A stretch of 64,000 nucleotides of DNA, taken from contig NZ_ML136871.1 of NCBI RefSeq assembly GCF_004009905.1, positions 1 to 64,000 of the forward strand. Reading direction: 5' to 3'. The notes below the pieces were generated by a model. The model saw nothing but the letters and a program-made list of their open reading frames with translations. It was not told the origin of the DNA and did not search any database. How positions within the stretch are numbered: position 1 is the stretch's first letter; the number at the start of each line of letters is the position of its first letter. Made by a program: the position numbers and the translations under genes. Shown here one piece after another: positions 1 to 10,193 of the stretch. The stretch comes from Lactobacillus xujianguonis (GTDB taxonomy: Bacteria > Bacillota > Bacilli > Lactobacillales > Lactobacillaceae).

Positions 1-149
1 ATTATAAAACTAAGCTTACAAAAATTATAGATTTGCAGGCTTATTTGTCATACTTTCGTTTAAAAATAAATCGACACAATTTTAATTAAGTCGTTAAATT
101 ATACAAAATAATAAAGCAAAACATACGATGATGCTTGACTTTACGTAGA

Positions 150-176
150 AAATAAGCTGCAAGTTTGCAGCTTATC
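150..176 (-). terminator. Rho-independent terminator of the PPDK-regulatory gene
   Basis: An 11-bp inverted repeat (ATAAGCTGCAA and its complement) with a very short loop sits just past the stop codon at 189. Read on the minus strand it is followed by a short T-rich run. The rest of 1-188 is AT-rich, and I see no gene in it. Confidence 0.7.
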
Positions 177-188
177 TAAGGTAATTAG

Positions 189-1022
189 TTAATTATGATC
201 TTCATAGCCCAAGTGATCCATAATCAAAGCAGCAGTTTCTTCGATTGAACGGTGGGCAACGTTAATGACAAAGCAGCCTAATTTCTTGTACAGTTTTTGA
301 GCTGCTTCAAGTTCTTTATTGATTGAATCCATATTAGAGTAGATAGTGTCAGGATTCAAACCGTAGGAAATCATTCTTTGACGACGAATTTCATTCAAAA
401 CAGATGGATCGTTAGTCAAACCGATAATCTTCTTCGGATCAATTTCATAAATTTCCTTAGGAATATGAGTTTCTGGAACCAATGGTAAGTTGGCAACTTT
501 CAAGTTCTTATTAGCTAAGAAGAGTGAAAGTGGCGTCTTTGAGGTTCTTGATACTCCGAGTAAAACTACATCAGCTTCTAAGAAGCCTTTAGGATCCTTA
601 CCATCATCATACATAACTGCGAATTCCATGGCTGAAATTCGGTCAAAGTATTGGGTGTTTAATTTATGTTGGGCACCAATCTTTTCAATTGGTCGCATCC
701 CCGTAATTTTAGCAACAGCTTCAACAGAAGGAGAAAGCACATCCACATATTGCGCATTATGTTCACGAGCAAACTTGATGATTGGCAATTGCAATTCATC
801 TTTAACTAAACTATAAATGATGACTAAATCTTGGTAGTCTTCAATTTCTTTTAGTGCTTCTTCCAGCTTCTTCTTATCGGTGATAAAAGGATAGCGCTGA
901 TATTTTACTTTGGCATCTGGAAACTGTGCTGCTGCAGCAGTCGCATTGTTAAAAGCAGTATCGCCGGCTGAGTCAGAAATAACGATCACATTAACTTCTT
1001 TTTTGTCTTTTGTATCTGGCAT
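189..1022 (-). CDS. Pyruvate, phosphate dikinase regulatory protein family (PPSR, YqfL-type), 277 aa
   Basis: This family is a bifunctional ADP-dependent Ser/Thr kinase and Pi-dependent phosphorylase that controls pyruvate phosphate dikinase in plants and bacteria. The N-terminus carries the VIVISDSAGDTA motif. The centre carries the P-loop-like GVSRTSKTPLS, which is the family hallmark. Length (about 270 aa) fits. I placed the start at the ATG at 1022 (MPDTKDKK) because an AGAGGTG ribosome binding site precedes it; the open frame extends to 1097 but that stretch has no site. The gene stands alone, with a terminator behind it and divergent rpsU in front. No dikinase gene is visible here, so the substrate in this organism is unknown. 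Family assignment is firm. Confidence 0.9.
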   Translation of the reverse strand: MPDTKDKKEVNVIVISDSAGDTAFNNATAAAAQFPDAKVKYQRYPFITDKKKLEEALKEIEDYQDLVIIYSLVKDELQLPIIKFAREHNAQYVDVLSPSVEAVAKITGMRPIEKIGAQHKLNTQYFDRISAMEFAVMYDDGKDPKGFLEADVVLLGVSRTSKTPLSLFLANKNLKVANLPLVPETHIPKEIYEIDPKKIIGLTNDPSVLNEIRRQRMISYGLNPDTIYSNMDSINKELEAAQKLYKKLGCFVINVAHRSIEETAALIMDHLGYEDHN

Positions 1023-1145
1023 TCTATGCACCTCTTTCTGCCTTAAATTATACCTAAATTTCATGTAAATTGAAATCGCTTTAACCAGTTTAATCACTCT
1101 TTCTAGTCCTTTTTAAAAATTAGTTCAAAAAAATTCCAAAAGCTA

Positions 1146-1173
1146 TTGACCGAGTTCTAAGGTTTGCTATAAT
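1146..1173 (+). promoter_or_regulatory. Promoter of rpsU
   Basis: TTGACC at 1146-1151 and TATAAT at 1168-1173 are separated by 16 bp, and TGC precedes the -10 hexamer (extended -10). It lies about 50 bp before the rpsU start. Confidence 0.75.
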
Positions 1174-1222
1174 TTAATTAAACGTATGGCGTAACGCCAA
1201 GAAATGGAAGGAGGGATCACAC

Positions 1223-1399
1223 ATGGCTAAGACAATCGTTCACGAAAACGAGTCTATTGATGATGCTCTTCGTCGTTTCAAGCGTTCCGTTTCTAGAAGT
1301 GGTACCTTACAAGAATACCGTAAGCGCGAATTCTATGAAAAGCCTAGTGTTCGTAGAAAGCTTAAATCAGAAGCTGCACGCAAGCGTAGACATTATTAA
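1223..1399 (+). CDS. rpsU: 30S ribosomal protein S21
   Basis: A 58-codon reading frame begins with [16 protein letters not shown] and ends in a basic RKRRHY tail. Length, the central [12 protein letters not shown] segment and the Arg/Lys content are those of bS21, a late-binding small-subunit protein near the anti-Shine-Dalgarno end of 16S rRNA. A strong ribosome binding site (GGAAGGAGGG) stands 8-10 bases before the ATG. It has its own promoter and terminator and sits directly before yqeY, an arrangement common in Firmicutes. The frame is short and is easily missed because a longer overlapping frame runs over it. Confidence 0.97.
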
Positions 1400-1409
1400 T
1401 AATAAAGAG

Positions 1410-1437
1410 CTCACGTCTTATCAACGTGAGTTTTTTT
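1410..1437 (+). terminator. Terminator of rpsU
   Basis: A perfect 7-bp stem (CTCACGT / ACGTGAG) with a 7-base loop is followed by seven T. Confidence 0.9.
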
Positions 1438-1471
1438 ATTACATTAAAAGATGTTATCGAGGAGCTAAGTC

Positions 1472-1480
1472 TGCTATAAT
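1472..1480 (+). promoter_or_regulatory. Extended -10 promoter of the yqeY-phoH operon
   Basis: TGCTATAAT lies 37 bp before the yqeY start. The -35 region is poor (TGTTAT at 1452-1457), so the extended -10 probably carries the promoter. Confidence 0.6.
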
Positions 1481-1517
1481 TTCTGTGTAGGCTTATTTTG
1501 AGAAAGAAGGAAGAAAA

Positions 1518-1961
1518 TTGAGTCTATCAGAACAAATCATGGCTGATATGAAACAAGCCATGAAGGAAAAAAACAAGATTAAATTAAACACGGTGCGGAT
1601 GATCAAATCAGCACTGATGAATGAAAAAATCCAACTCGGTCATGACCTGAATCCTGATGAAGAATTAACCGTCCTTAACCGTGAAAAGAAACAAAGAGAA
1701 GAATCAATCGAAGAATACGAAAAGGCTAAGCGTGAAGACTTAGTTGATGAAACTAAGAAGGAATTAGCTGTTGTTGAAAGCTACATGCCTAAGCCTTTGT
1801 CTAAGGAAGAATTAGACGCAAAAGTTACTGAAGCAATAAAAGAAGTTGATGCTAAAGGTAAGTCTGACTTTGGTAAAGTAATGAAAGCTTTAATGCCGAA
1901 GATTAAAGGACGTGCTGATGGTAAAGAAGCTTCTGCATTAGTTCGCGAACACTTGAATTAA
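1518..1961 (+). CDS. yqeY: GatB/YqeY domain protein, 147 aa
   Basis: This is the stand-alone YqeY family, related to the C-terminal tRNA-binding domain of GatB (aspartyl/glutamyl-tRNA amidotransferase). Its own role is not established. Hallmarks are an N-terminal helical segment (DMKQAMKEKNK...NTVRMIKSALMNEKI) and the C-terminal MPKIKGRADGKEASALVREHL motif. The start is TTG at 1518, supported by an AGAAGGAAG ribosome binding site 8 bases upstream. It lies between rpsU and phoH, the usual Firmicute neighbourhood, and probably heads the phoH-ybeY-era-recO transcript. Confidence 0.9.
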   Translation: MSLSEQIMADMKQAMKEKNKIKLNTVRMIKSALMNEKIQLGHDLNPDEELTVLNREKKQREESIEEYEKAKREDLVDETKKELAVVESYMPKPLSKEELDAKVTEAIKEVDAKGKSDFGKVMKALMPKIKGRADGKEASALVREHLN

Positions 1962-1984
1962 GCAAGAGAAGGAGCGGGAGTTAG

Positions 1985-2959
1985 TTGGCTCAAACCAGTT
2001 TTATTCCTAAAAACCCAGAGAATATTCAAAAGTTGGTTGGCGTGAATGACGGCAACTTAAGATTATTATCAGAAGGCTATGACGTCTCTGTTACTGACAC
2101 GGGCAATGAAATTGTTGTTGCTGGTGCTAATGATGACGGCATAAAGAAGGTTATTGAAGTTCTGAAGGCTTTAGACAATGTTGTGAATACCGGCGTTAAC
2201 GTTGGTGCGCCCGATGTTGTTAGTGCCATGAAGATGGCTGACAAAGGTACGACTGAGTACTTTGCTGACCTGTATAAGAAGATTTTAATTCGGGATGCTA
2301 AAGGTAGACCGATTAGAGTTAAGAATATGGGACAAAAGCGTTATGTTGAAGCTATCCAAAAAAATGACGTGGTCTTTGGAATTGGACCTGCCGGTACTGG
2401 TAAGACATTTTTAGCAGTTGTTTGTGCAATTGCCGCCTTTAAGAAAGGTGAAGTTTCGCGGATCGTTCTCACTAGACCAGCGGTTGAAGCAGGGGAATCA
2501 TTAGGATTCTTACCTGGGGATTTAAAGGAAAAAGTTGATCCATATTTGCGGCCAATTTACGACTCTTTATATGCCATTTTAGGCACTAATACTACTGACC
2601 GGTTAATGGAACGTGGGACAATTGAAGTCGCTCCTTTAGCTTACATGCGAGGAAGAACCTTAGATGACGCTTTTGTTATCTTGGATGAAGCTCAAAATAC
2701 TACCGACGCGCAAATGAAAATGTTTCTTACGCGGTTGGGTTTCAATTCAAGAATGATCGTTAATGGGGACATGACCCAAGTCGATTTACCAGGGAGACAA
2801 CGTAGCGGATTAATTGATGCACAACATATTTTAAAGAATATTGACCAAATTAAGTTCATCAACTTTTCTGCAAATGACGTTGTTCGTCACCCAGTAGTTG
2901 CAAAAATTATCAATGCTTATGAACAAAAGGATGTAAATAAGAAAAATGGATCCAATTGA
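1985..2959 (+). CDS. phoH: PhoH family ATPase, 324 aa
   Basis: Cytoplasmic P-loop ATPase of the PhoH/YbeZ family, linked to RNA metabolism and usually encoded beside ybeY. The Walker A motif GPAGTGKT is near residue 135 and the Walker B motif ILDEAQNTT near residue 232. An N-terminal KH-like segment occupies roughly residues 20-75, as in the longer Firmicute members. The start is TTG at 1985, preceded by GAGAAGGAGCGGGAG. The stop overlaps the ybeY start by 14 bases, so translation is probably coupled. The family function in vivo is not settled; an RNA helicase or RNase-associated role is the usual proposal. Confidence 0.92.
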   Translation: MAQTSFIPKNPENIQKLVGVNDGNLRLLSEGYDVSVTDTGNEIVVAGANDDGIKKVIEVLKALDNVVNTGVNVGAPDVVSAMKMADKGTTEYFADLYKKILIRDAKGRPIRVKNMGQKRYVEAIQKNDVVFGIGPAGTGKTFLAVVCAIAAFKKGEVSRIVLTRPAVEAGESLGFLPGDLKEKVDPYLRPIYDSLYAILGTNTTDRLMERGTIEVAPLAYMRGRTLDDAFVILDEAQNTTDAQMKMFLTRLGFNSRMIVNGDMTQVDLPGRQRSGLIDAQHILKNIDQIKFINFSANDVVRHPVVAKIINAYEQKDVNKKNGSN

Positions 2960-3470
2960 GGTTACCTACAACGATGAAGTCGGTTTTTTGAGAGATGAAA
3001 AACGTGATTGGCAAGACTGGATTATGCGTTTGTTGCTACTTGCTAAAAAAGAAATCGGCAAAGAAAACAACTTAGAAATGAGTATTAACTTTGTTGATGA
3101 AGATCGCAGTCATGAAATCAATTTGAAGTATCGCGACAAAGATCGACCAACTGATGTAATTTCTTTTGCCATTGAAGATGGGGAAGATTCATTAGATATG
3201 GCCGCTTTTGCGGCTGATCCTGAATTTCAGGAAGACATTGGTGACTTGTTCATGTGTCCCAAGGTGATTCAAAGACATAGCGTGGAATATGGCACCGGCT
3301 TTGACCGTGAATTTGGCTATACGATTGTACATGGCTTTTTGCATTTGAATGGTTACGACCACATTAAACCAGACGAAGCAAAAGAAATGTTTGGTATCCA
3401 AGGCAAGGTCTTAGAAGATTACGGTTTGCCACTTTATCCAGATCAATTAGATGTAGGCAGAGGTAAATAA
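2946..3470 (+). CDS. ybeY: Endoribonuclease YbeY, 174 aa
   Basis: YbeY is a zinc-dependent endoribonuclease that acts in 16S rRNA 3'-end maturation and ribosome quality control. The metal-binding signature [11 protein letters not shown] is near residues 125-135, and the family block RPTDVISFA is near residue 61. Length is usual for Firmicutes. The ATG lies inside phoH; the nearest Shine-Dalgarno-like stretch (AAAGGA at 2925-2930) is about 15 bases away, so coupling to phoH is likely. Its stop overlaps the era start by one base (TAATG). Many Firmicutes have dgkA between ybeY and era; here there is none. Confidence 0.96.
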   Translation: MDPIEVTYNDEVGFLRDEKRDWQDWIMRLLLLAKKEIGKENNLEMSINFVDEDRSHEINLKYRDKDRPTDVISFAIEDGEDSLDMAAFAADPEFQEDIGDLFMCPKVIQRHSVEYGTGFDREFGYTIVHGFLHLNGYDHIKPDEAKEMFGIQGKVLEDYGLPLYPDQLDVGRGK

Positions 3471-4378
3471 TGGAGCAAGAAAAAGATTTTAAGTCAGGTT
3501 TTGTGGCCTTAGTAGGTCGTCCTAATGTTGGAAAATCCACTTTGATGAACCGCTTAGTCGGTGAAAAAGTTGCGATTACTTCTAACAAACCCCAAACTAC
3601 TCGTAATCGGATTTCTGGTATTTATACTGGAGACGATATGCAAGTAGTCTTTGTTGATACTCCAGGGATTTTTAAACCACATTCAAAATTAGATGACTAT
3701 ATGGACAAGGCTAGCTTATCTAGCTTGAAAGATGTTGATTTAGTCATGTTTATGGTTGAACCTGAAGAAATGGGCAAAGGCGACCAATTTATTCTTGAAC
3801 AACTCAAGCAACTTGAGGTTCCAGTCTTTTTGGTTATTAATAAAGTTGACCAAATTCACCCTGACAAATTATTACCTTTAATTGATTCATACCGTAAATT
3901 AAACAATTTCAGTGATTATCTACCTGTTTCTGCTACCGAAGGAATCGGTATTCCTGATTTGTTAGCTGCCTTACATAAGTATTTACCTGCTGGACCACAA
4001 TATTATGCTTCTAATCAAATTACCGATCGACCAGAATATTTTGTTGTGGCTGAACTGATTCGTGAACAAATCTTGCAACTGACTTCGCAAGAAGTACCAC
4101 ATGCTACCGCTGTTGCAGTCGATCGGATGAATCAGCGCATTAAAGGTAAATTACAGATTGAAGCAACCATTTATGTTGAACGTGATGGCCAAAAGGGCAT
4201 TATCATCGGTAAAGGTGGTAAAATGTTGAAACAAATTGGCATTAACTCTCGTCGGGCAATTGAAGATTTACTCGGAGAAAAGGTTAATTTGCGTCTTTGG
4301 GTCAAAGTCCAACATAATTGGCGCTCAGATCCAAGCTTTTTGAAGTTGATCGGATACGACAAGAGGGATCTTAGCTAG
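3470..4378 (+). CDS. era: GTPase Era, 302 aa
   Basis: Essential ribosome-assembly GTPase that binds the 3' end of 16S rRNA. G-domain motifs are all present: G1 GRPNVGKS (16-23), G3 DTPG (about 64), G4 NKVD (about 124) and an SATEG-type G5. The C-terminal KH domain shows the [15 protein letters not shown] core near residues 242-256. Length is typical. It overlaps ybeY by one base and abuts recO (stop at 4378, ATG at 4379), so these are one transcript. Confidence 0.97.
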   Translation: MEQEKDFKSGFVALVGRPNVGKSTLMNRLVGEKVAITSNKPQTTRNRISGIYTGDDMQVVFVDTPGIFKPHSKLDDYMDKASLSSLKDVDLVMFMVEPEEMGKGDQFILEQLKQLEVPVFLVINKVDQIHPDKLLPLIDSYRKLNNFSDYLPVSATEGIGIPDLLAALHKYLPAGPQYYASNQITDRPEYFVVAELIREQILQLTSQEVPHATAVAVDRMNQRIKGKLQIEATIYVERDGQKGIIIGKGGKMLKQIGINSRRAIEDLLGEKVNLRLWVKVQHNWRSDPSFLKLIGYDKRDLS

Positions 4379-5134
4379 ATGGCAGGCGAACTAAAAGAAG
4401 TTCAAGGCATCATTTTTAAAAGACAAAAATATAAAGAAGCAGATTTATTAGCCAAGATCATGACCAAAGAAGATGGCATTATCACTTTGGTTGTTCGTGG
4501 TGCTCTACGTCCTAAATCAAAACTAGGCGCTGCAGCCATGAACTTTTCTTATGGTACTTATGTCATTTATACTAGCGGTCATGGCTTAAGTAATCTGCGC
4601 ACTTACAAAGAAGTAAAGCAATTCGATAGTTTATATAATGACCTAACTAAGAATGCTTATGCTTCTTTTATTTTGGATTTAATTGATCATGCCTTTATCG
4701 AATATCAACCATTGGGTAAATATTATGATTTGGCACTCTTTGCCTTAAATAAGATTAATCAGGGTGTTGATAGTGAAGTTATTACGCAAATCGTACAGAT
4801 GCAAATGCTCGCCGCGTTTGGGGTAGAGCCTAATTTGCGCAGCTGCGTTTTATGCGGAAAAACGCAAGGCATTTTCGATTATTCGATTAAACTAGGGGGC
4901 ATTGTTTGCAGCGATCATTTTCGTGTGGTCAATAGCCGCTTACATTTAACGCCTAAAGCCGTAGCGGTTTTAAGAACAATTGGTTTAATTCCCCTTAATC
5001 GGTTAGGCAAAATTAAACTAGATCCAGCTTTAAAAAAAGAAACGCGACAAGCGATTGATCGAATTTATCGAGAAACTTTAGACCTTAATCTCAAGACTAA
5101 AAAATTTTTAGATGAGTTAAAATTTTTTAAATAG
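4379..5134 (+). CDS. recO: DNA repair protein RecO, 251 aa
   Basis: RecO works with RecR and RecF to load RecA onto SSB-covered single-stranded DNA and anneals complementary strands. The N-terminal OB-fold begins with the typical [18 protein letters not shown]. The middle holds the zinc-finger-like CVLCGK...CSDH cluster near residues 156-180. The ATG directly follows the era stop codon. It is the last gene of the yqeY-recO run; the glyQS T-box leader begins just downstream. Confidence 0.95.
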   Translation: MAGELKEVQGIIFKRQKYKEADLLAKIMTKEDGIITLVVRGALRPKSKLGAAAMNFSYGTYVIYTSGHGLSNLRTYKEVKQFDSLYNDLTKNAYASFILDLIDHAFIEYQPLGKYYDLALFALNKINQGVDSEVITQIVQMQMLAAFGVEPNLRSCVLCGKTQGIFDYSIKLGGIVCSDHFRVVNSRLHLTPKAVAVLRTIGLIPLNRLGKIKLDPALKKETRQAIDRIYRETLDLNLKTKKFLDELKFFK

Positions 5135-5179
5135 TTAAAACGCTAGTTTTACTTGCCATCGTGTGGTAAAATCAATGGT

Positions 5180-5360
5180 GATTTGACAAAGATGAGGAAT
5201 TAAGAAAAGTACTAGTTTAGCGAATGTCGGCTGGTGAAAGGACATCTAGGAAAAGGCACCTCTAGTCAAGCTAATTAAGAGCAGGAAGGACACTTCCTGA
5301 ATTAGGGTGGAACCGCGATAATAATTCGTCCCTATGCAAAATTTTGCATAGGCTTTTTTT
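5180..5360 (+). promoter_or_regulatory. Glycine T-box riboswitch with terminator/antiterminator, controlling glyQS
   Basis: The antiterminator core AGGGTGGAACCGCG lies at 5304-5317. Its TGGA (5308-5311) can pair with the UCCA end of uncharged tRNA-Gly. In the Stem I 3' side, GGC at 5255-5257 followed by A is the specifier codon for glycine; the flanking TCTAGT pairs with ACTAGT on the 5' side. The terminator is a near-perfect palindrome (CCTATGCAA...TTGCATAGG, 5331-5352) followed by T residues to 5360. The leader is compact, like the Bacillus glyQS T-box. A possible -10 (TAAAAT) is at 5167-5172. Confidence 0.95.
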
Positions 5361-5389
5361 ATGGCCTAGCGCAGGAAGGAAATTAGAAA

Positions 5390-6307
5390 ATGGCAGACAA
5401 GAAATTAAACATTCAAAATATGATCTTCAAGCTCGAACAATTCTGGTCTTCCAAAGGTTGTATGATTATGCCTTCATATGACGTGGAAAAGGGTGCAGGT
5501 ACGATGAGTCCTTACACTTTTCTTCGTGCCGTTGGACCAGAACCATGGGCAGCTTGTTATGTAGAACCTTCAAGAAGACCTGCAGATGGTCGTTATGGTG
5601 AAAACCCTAACCGGTTATTCCAACACCACCAGTTCCAGGTTGTAATTAAACCAGCTCCTAAGGATATTCAACAATATTACTTAGACAGTTTAAAGGTTCT
5701 TGGAATCGATCCATTAGAACACGATATTCGGTTCGTCGAAGATAACTGGGCTAACCCATCAATGGGTTGTGCCGGTGTTGGTTGGGAAGTTTGGCTTGAC
5801 GGCATGGAAGTTAGTCAATTTACTTACTTCCAAGTTGTTGGTGAACTTGATGTTAAACCAACTATGAGTGAAATTACCTATGGGGTTGAACGTCTTGCTT
5901 CATATATTCAAGATGTTAACTCAGTCTTTGACCTTGAATGGGGTAATGGTGTGCTTTACCGTGATATCTTTAAGCAACCTGAATATGAACATTCTAAGTA
6001 TGCTTTTGAAGAATCAAACCAAGAACAATTGCTTAAGTTCTTTGATATTTATGAAGACACGGCTAAGCGTTTGCTCAGTCAAAACTTGGTTCACCCAGCA
6101 TATGACTATATCTTGAAGTGTTCACACACTTTCAACTTACTTGATGCTCGTGGTGCGGTTTCAGTTACTGAAAGAGCTGGTTACTTATCAAGAATCAGAA
6201 ACTTAGCTCACGAAGTAGCAGTTAAGTTCGTTGAAGAACGTGAAAAGCGTGGCTTCCCATTACTTAAGAATGCTGAAGATAAGAAGGCGGGGGTTGAAAA
6301 TGGCTAA
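5390..6307 (+). CDS. glyQ: Glycyl-tRNA synthetase alpha subunit, 305 aa
   Basis: Catalytic subunit of the bacterial alpha2beta2 glycyl-tRNA synthetase; it forms glycyl-adenylate and charges tRNA-Gly. The sequence runs through the family blocks [29 protein letters not shown]-like, [17 protein letters not shown] and [14 protein letters not shown]. Length is typical. A GCAGGAAGGAAAT ribosome binding site precedes the ATG at 5390. It is under the glycine T-box, and its last codons overlap the start of glyS. Confidence 0.98.
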   Translation: MADKKLNIQNMIFKLEQFWSSKGCMIMPSYDVEKGAGTMSPYTFLRAVGPEPWAACYVEPSRRPADGRYGENPNRLFQHHQFQVVIKPAPKDIQQYYLDSLKVLGIDPLEHDIRFVEDNWANPSMGCAGVGWEVWLDGMEVSQFTYFQVVGELDVKPTMSEITYGVERLASYIQDVNSVFDLEWGNGVLYRDIFKQPEYEHSKYAFEESNQEQLLKFFDIYEDTAKRLLSQNLVHPAYDYILKCSHTFNLLDARGAVSVTERAGYLSRIRNLAHEVAVKFVEEREKRGFPLLKNAEDKKAGVENG

Positions 6308-8366
6308 GGATTATTTATTCGAAATTGGAACTGAAGAAATGCCAGCTCACGTTGTCACTCGCAGTGTTAACCAATTAGCTGACAGAACTCGTAAGTTTTT
6401 AAAGGAAAATGGTTTAAGCTTCAAAGATATTAAGACTTATTCAACCCCACGTCGGTTGACCATTTTAGTTGAAGATTTAGCTGAAAAACAAGACGACATT
6501 GACGAAGTTAAAAAAGGTCCAGCAAAGAAGATTGCTCAAGATGCCGATGGTAATTGGACTAAGGCTGCTCAAGGTTTTGCTCGCGGTCAAGGAATGACCA
6601 CTGACGACATTTACTTTGAAGAACTTAAGGGCACTGAATATGCTTATGTTCATGTGCAAAAAGAAGGTAAGAAGGCCAACGATATTTTACTCGGCATGAG
6701 CGAAATCATTAAGGCCATGACTTTCCCAACCAAGATGCGCTGGGATTCAAACGACTTTGAATTCGTTCGTCCAATTCACTGGTTGGTTTCATTATTCGGT
6801 AATGATGTCATTCCAGTTAAGATTTTAGACATTACTGCAGGTCGTAAGACCCAAGGTCATCGTTTCTTAGGTGATTCAGTTGTTTTAGCTAGTGCTGATG
6901 ACTATGTTGATGCTTTGAAGGATCAATTTGTCATTGTTGATGCTAAAGAACGTAAAGATATGATTGTTAACCAAATGAAAGAATTGGTTGACAAGAACAA
7001 CTGGCAAATTAAGGAAGATAAGAACTTACTTGAAGAAGTTACAAACTTGGTTGAATATTCAACTGTTTTTGCTGGTTCATTTGATGAAAAGTACTTGCAA
7101 ATCCCTGATGAAGTTTTGATTACTTCAATGAAGGACAACCAACGTTACTTTGAAGTTTATGACCAAGATGGTAAGTTAATTAACCACTTCATCGCTGTCC
7201 GCAACGGTAACAAGAACTTCTTAGATAATGTCATTTCAGGTAACGAAAAAGTTTTAGTTGCTCGTCTTGATGATGCTCAATTCTTCTACGATGAAGACCG
7301 TAAGTACCCATTGAGTCACTTCGTTGACAAGATGAAGAACGTTTCCTTCCACGACAAGATTGGTTCAATGGCAGAAAAGATGAAGCGGGTTCAAATTATT
7401 GGGGACTACTTAGCTAAACGCTGGAATTTGCCAGAGAACGTCGTTGCTGACTTTGATCGTGCTAGTGAACTTTACAAGTTTGACTTAGTAACGCAAATGG
7501 TTGGTGAATTTGCGGAACTTCAAGGGGGAATGGGGATGCACTATGCTCGCCTTGCCGGTGAAAATGAAGAAGTTGCTGTCGCTATCAAGGAACACTACAT
7601 GCCTGTTACTGCTGAAGGGGCTTTGCCAGAAACAACTGTTGGTTCACTTTTGTCCGTTGCTGACAAGCTTGATACCATCATCACTTTCTTTGGTGCTGGC
7701 ATGATTCCAAGTTCTTCAAACGACCCATACGCTCTTCGTCGTTACGCTTACGGTATTGTTAGAATTTTGCTTAATGAAAAGTGGTCTTTGCCATTTAACG
7801 CTGTTTTACCAGAAATCGTTTCATTGATTGACGGTAAGACTCCTGCTAAATTGCCTAAGCAAGGCGAAGAAGATGAACAAATCGCTTTATTCATCCGTGA
7901 CCGGATTAAGCAATACCTACAAAAGAACAACTTCAAATACGATATTATTGATGCTGTTCTTGCTTCAAGTCAACAAGATCCAAGTCAAATCTTAGCTGTG
8001 GCTAACGTTTTGCAAGAACACCACGATGATGCAGAATTTAAGCCAGTAGTTGAAAGTTTGACTAGAATTGACAACATTTTGAAGAAGGCTAAGTTCAAGG
8101 GTCAAGTTGAAGTTGATGAAAGCTTATTTGATGACAACAGTGAAAATGAACTTTATGCTGGTGTCCAAAACTTACAAGCTGTTGAAGATTTAGCTGACTT
8201 GTACCAAGGCTTTGTTCAATTACAACCAGTGATCGACCAATACTTCGACACTAACATGATTATGGCTAAGGATGAAAAGGTTAAGAATAACCGTTTAGCT
8301 CAATTGAGTAGTGTCAGTCAATTAGCTGATCGCTTAGGAGACTTAAGCCAATTAGTTATTAAGTAA
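6300..8366 (+). CDS. glyS: Glycyl-tRNA synthetase beta subunit, 688 aa
   Basis: The beta subunit carries the tRNA-recognition part of the alpha2beta2 glycyl-tRNA synthetase. It opens with the family start [16 protein letters not shown] and contains the blocks [34 protein letters not shown] and the HD-like [13 protein letters not shown] region near residue 445. The ATG at 6300 overlaps the glyQ stop by 8 bases; GCGGGGGTTG provides a ribosome binding site. The open frame extends further upstream, but homology begins at this ATG. Codons are strongly biased towards highly expressed usage. Confidence 0.97.
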   Translation: MAKDYLFEIGTEEMPAHVVTRSVNQLADRTRKFLKENGLSFKDIKTYSTPRRLTILVEDLAEKQDDIDEVKKGPAKKIAQDADGNWTKAAQGFARGQGMTTDDIYFEELKGTEYAYVHVQKEGKKANDILLGMSEIIKAMTFPTKMRWDSNDFEFVRPIHWLVSLFGNDVIPVKILDITAGRKTQGHRFLGDSVVLASADDYVDALKDQFVIVDAKERKDMIVNQMKELVDKNNWQIKEDKNLLEEVTNLVEYSTVFAGSFDEKYLQIPDEVLITSMKDNQRYFEVYDQDGKLINHFIAVRNGNKNFLDNVISGNEKVLVARLDDAQFFYDEDRKYPLSHFVDKMKNVSFHDKIGSMAEKMKRVQIIGDYLAKRWNLPENVVADFDRASELYKFDLVTQMVGEFAELQGGMGMHYARLAGENEEVAVAIKEHYMPVTAEGALPETTVGSLLSVADKLDTIITFFGAGMIPSSSNDPYALRRYAYGIVRILLNEKWSLPFNAVLPEIVSLIDGKTPAKLPKQGEEDEQIALFIRDRIKQYLQKNNFKYDIIDAVLASSQQDPSQILAVANVLQEHHDDAEFKPVVESLTRIDNILKKAKFKGQVEVDESLFDDNSENELYAGVQNLQAVEDLADLYQGFVQLQPVIDQYFDTNMIMAKDEKVKNNRLAQLSSVSQLADRLGDLSQLVIK

Positions 8367-8387
8367 TAAAAAGAATAGGTGATTCAA

Positions 8388-10193
8388 ATGGCTGGGAGAA
8401 TTTCCGAAGACTTTATCAACGAAGTTCGCAGTAGTGTGAATATTGTTGATGTGATTAGCCAATATGTGTCACTAGAAAAAAAAGGCAAAGACTATCTCGG
8501 TCTTTGCCCTTTTCATCAAGAAAAGACACCCTCATTTACAGTTAATGAAGAAAAGCAGTTTTTTAAATGTTTTGGTTGCGGCAAAGGTGGCAATGTTTTC
8601 AAATTCTTGATGTATAAGGATAACTTAACTTTTCCTGAAAGCGTCCAAGAAGTGGCGGAATTTGCTCATATTCCAATGCCCAATAATTACAGTAAAACTG
8701 CGGTCAAAGCTAATCCGTTAATTGAGCTTCATCGTGAAGCCGTAAACTTTTATCATCGAGTTTTACTGTCAACTAAAGCCGGTGAAAGAGGGATGCAATA
8801 CGCGGAGAAGAGAAAGTTAGATCAGGATACTTTAGAACATTTTCAAATTGGTTATGCGCCAAAACAGGATAATTTGCTGTTAACTTACTTACGCGGCAAA
8901 AAGTTTGATGATGACTTGCTAGCTAAGTCTGGTTTATTTGTGCAAAGTAAAGATGGTAGATTGTTTGATCGTTTTCGGGATCGGCTCATGTTTCCGTTAG
9001 CGAATGAAAATGGTCAAGTAATTGGTTTTTCTGGACGGCGAATTTCTGATGATAAAACCGAAGCTAAGTACATGAATAGTCCAGAAACAGAAATTTTTAC
9101 GAAATCGAAAGTCCTGTTTCACTTTGCGGAAGCCAAAAAGGCAGCTCGTGAAGAAGGGCATCTAGTTCTTTATGAAGGTTATATGGATGTAATTTCTGCT
9201 TATAAGGCAGGAGTTAAATCAGGTATTGCTTCCATGGGAACTAGTTTAACCGATCAACAAGTCTACATGTTGCGCCGAGTAACATCAGAAATCATCATTA
9301 ATTATGATGGGGACGATCCAGGAGTTCACGCTGAAGAACGGGCAGCCAGAATGTTTGAAAAAGCTGGCGGTTTTAAGTTAGGAATTGTCGTTTTACCAGA
9401 AAAGCTGGATCCTGATGAATACGTTAAAAAGTTTGGTGCCGAGAAGTATCAAAAGGAAATTCAAGGTGCCTTATCGCCGATAGATTTCTTTTTACAAAGA
9501 ATTGCTAAGAAGTTTAACTTAAACAATGATCGGGAGAAGGTTACTTTTCTTGATGAAGCAGTTAAAGAGATTGCGCGGGTAAGTAATCCAGTTGAACAAG
9601 ATCTTTACTTAGAAAAATTAGCCCGCGAGCAGAATGTTTCAAAAGATTCTTTAAAAGCAAATCTATTACGAGAACGTCGTCGACAAAATCGTGCTCGCCG
9701 CCATCAAGGTAAGGCGATCACTGAAAAAACTGATCTCCCAGAAAGTACAGCAATTCCGACTATTACTACTGAAGATCCAGCGCAAATTAGATTATTGTAT
9801 CTCTTTATGCATTCAGAAGAAGCTAGAAATTATATGTTAGAAAACAAATTTCTGTTTCCTGGTGATAAATATGCTGAAATTGCTAATTTATGGTTAAAAT
9901 TTATTGAAACTCATGAAAAAACTGATACAAATAGTTTTTCTGATTTTATTCCTGACCAACTTCAAGGTATAATAGTAAATGCTGAAATGACAAAGATGCC
10001 CCCGGATTCTTCTCCCCGGGAAATCATCGAGATCGTTGAATCATTGCGCCGGCGTAGTATCGATTCTCAACTGAAACAGCTGCAAAGTCAAATTATGGAT
10101 GCGCAACGTAGGCAAGACAATGATACAATAATTAAGTTGACACAACGGATTTTGGAGTTAAAGAGAACCCGAGATAAGAAGGAGGCTTTTTAG
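8388..10193 (+). CDS. dnaG: DNA primase, 601 aa
   Basis: DnaG synthesises RNA primers for replication. The N-terminal zinc finger uses C40, H43, C61 and C64 (CPFH...CFGCGKGG). The RNA polymerase/TOPRIM core follows, with EGYMDVI near residue 265 and NYDGDDPG near residue 306 as metal-binding motifs. The C-terminal helicase-binding domain ends in a charged helical segment. I chose the ATG at 8388 (AATAGGTG ribosome binding site); a GTG at 8379 is in frame but close to that site. The gene overlaps rpoD by one base. The glyQS-dnaG-rpoD order is a Firmicute macromolecular-synthesis operon without its own rpsU. Confidence 0.97.
   Translation: MAGRISEDFINEVRSSVNIVDVISQYVSLEKKGKDYLGLCPFHQEKTPSFTVNEEKQFFKCFGCGKGGNVFKFLMYKDNLTFPESVQEVAEFAHIPMPNNYSKTAVKANPLIELHREAVNFYHRVLLSTKAGERGMQYAEKRKLDQDTLEHFQIGYAPKQDNLLLTYLRGKKFDDDLLAKSGLFVQSKDGRLFDRFRDRLMFPLANENGQVIGFSGRRISDDKTEAKYMNSPETEIFTKSKVLFHFAEAKKAAREEGHLVLYEGYMDVISAYKAGVKSGIASMGTSLTDQQVYMLRRVTSEIIINYDGDDPGVHAEERAARMFEKAGGFKLGIVVLPEKLDPDEYVKKFGAEKYQKEIQGALSPIDFFLQRIAKKFNLNNDREKVTFLDEAVKEIARVSNPVEQDLYLEKLAREQNVSKDSLKANLLRERRRQNRARRHQGKAITEKTDLPESTAIPTITTEDPAQIRLLYLFMHSEEARNYMLENKFLFPGDKYAEIANLWLKFIETHEKTDTNSFSDFIPDQLQGIIVNAEMTKMPPDSSPREIIEIVESLRRRSIDSQLKQLQSQIMDAQRRQDNDTIIKLTQRILELKRTRDKKEAF

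Noticed and set aside
1257-1490. 77-codon frame overlapping rpsU
   Set aside because: It is a shifted reading of the S21 gene and its terminator; the S21 frame (1223-1399) has the conserved sequence and the ribosome binding site.
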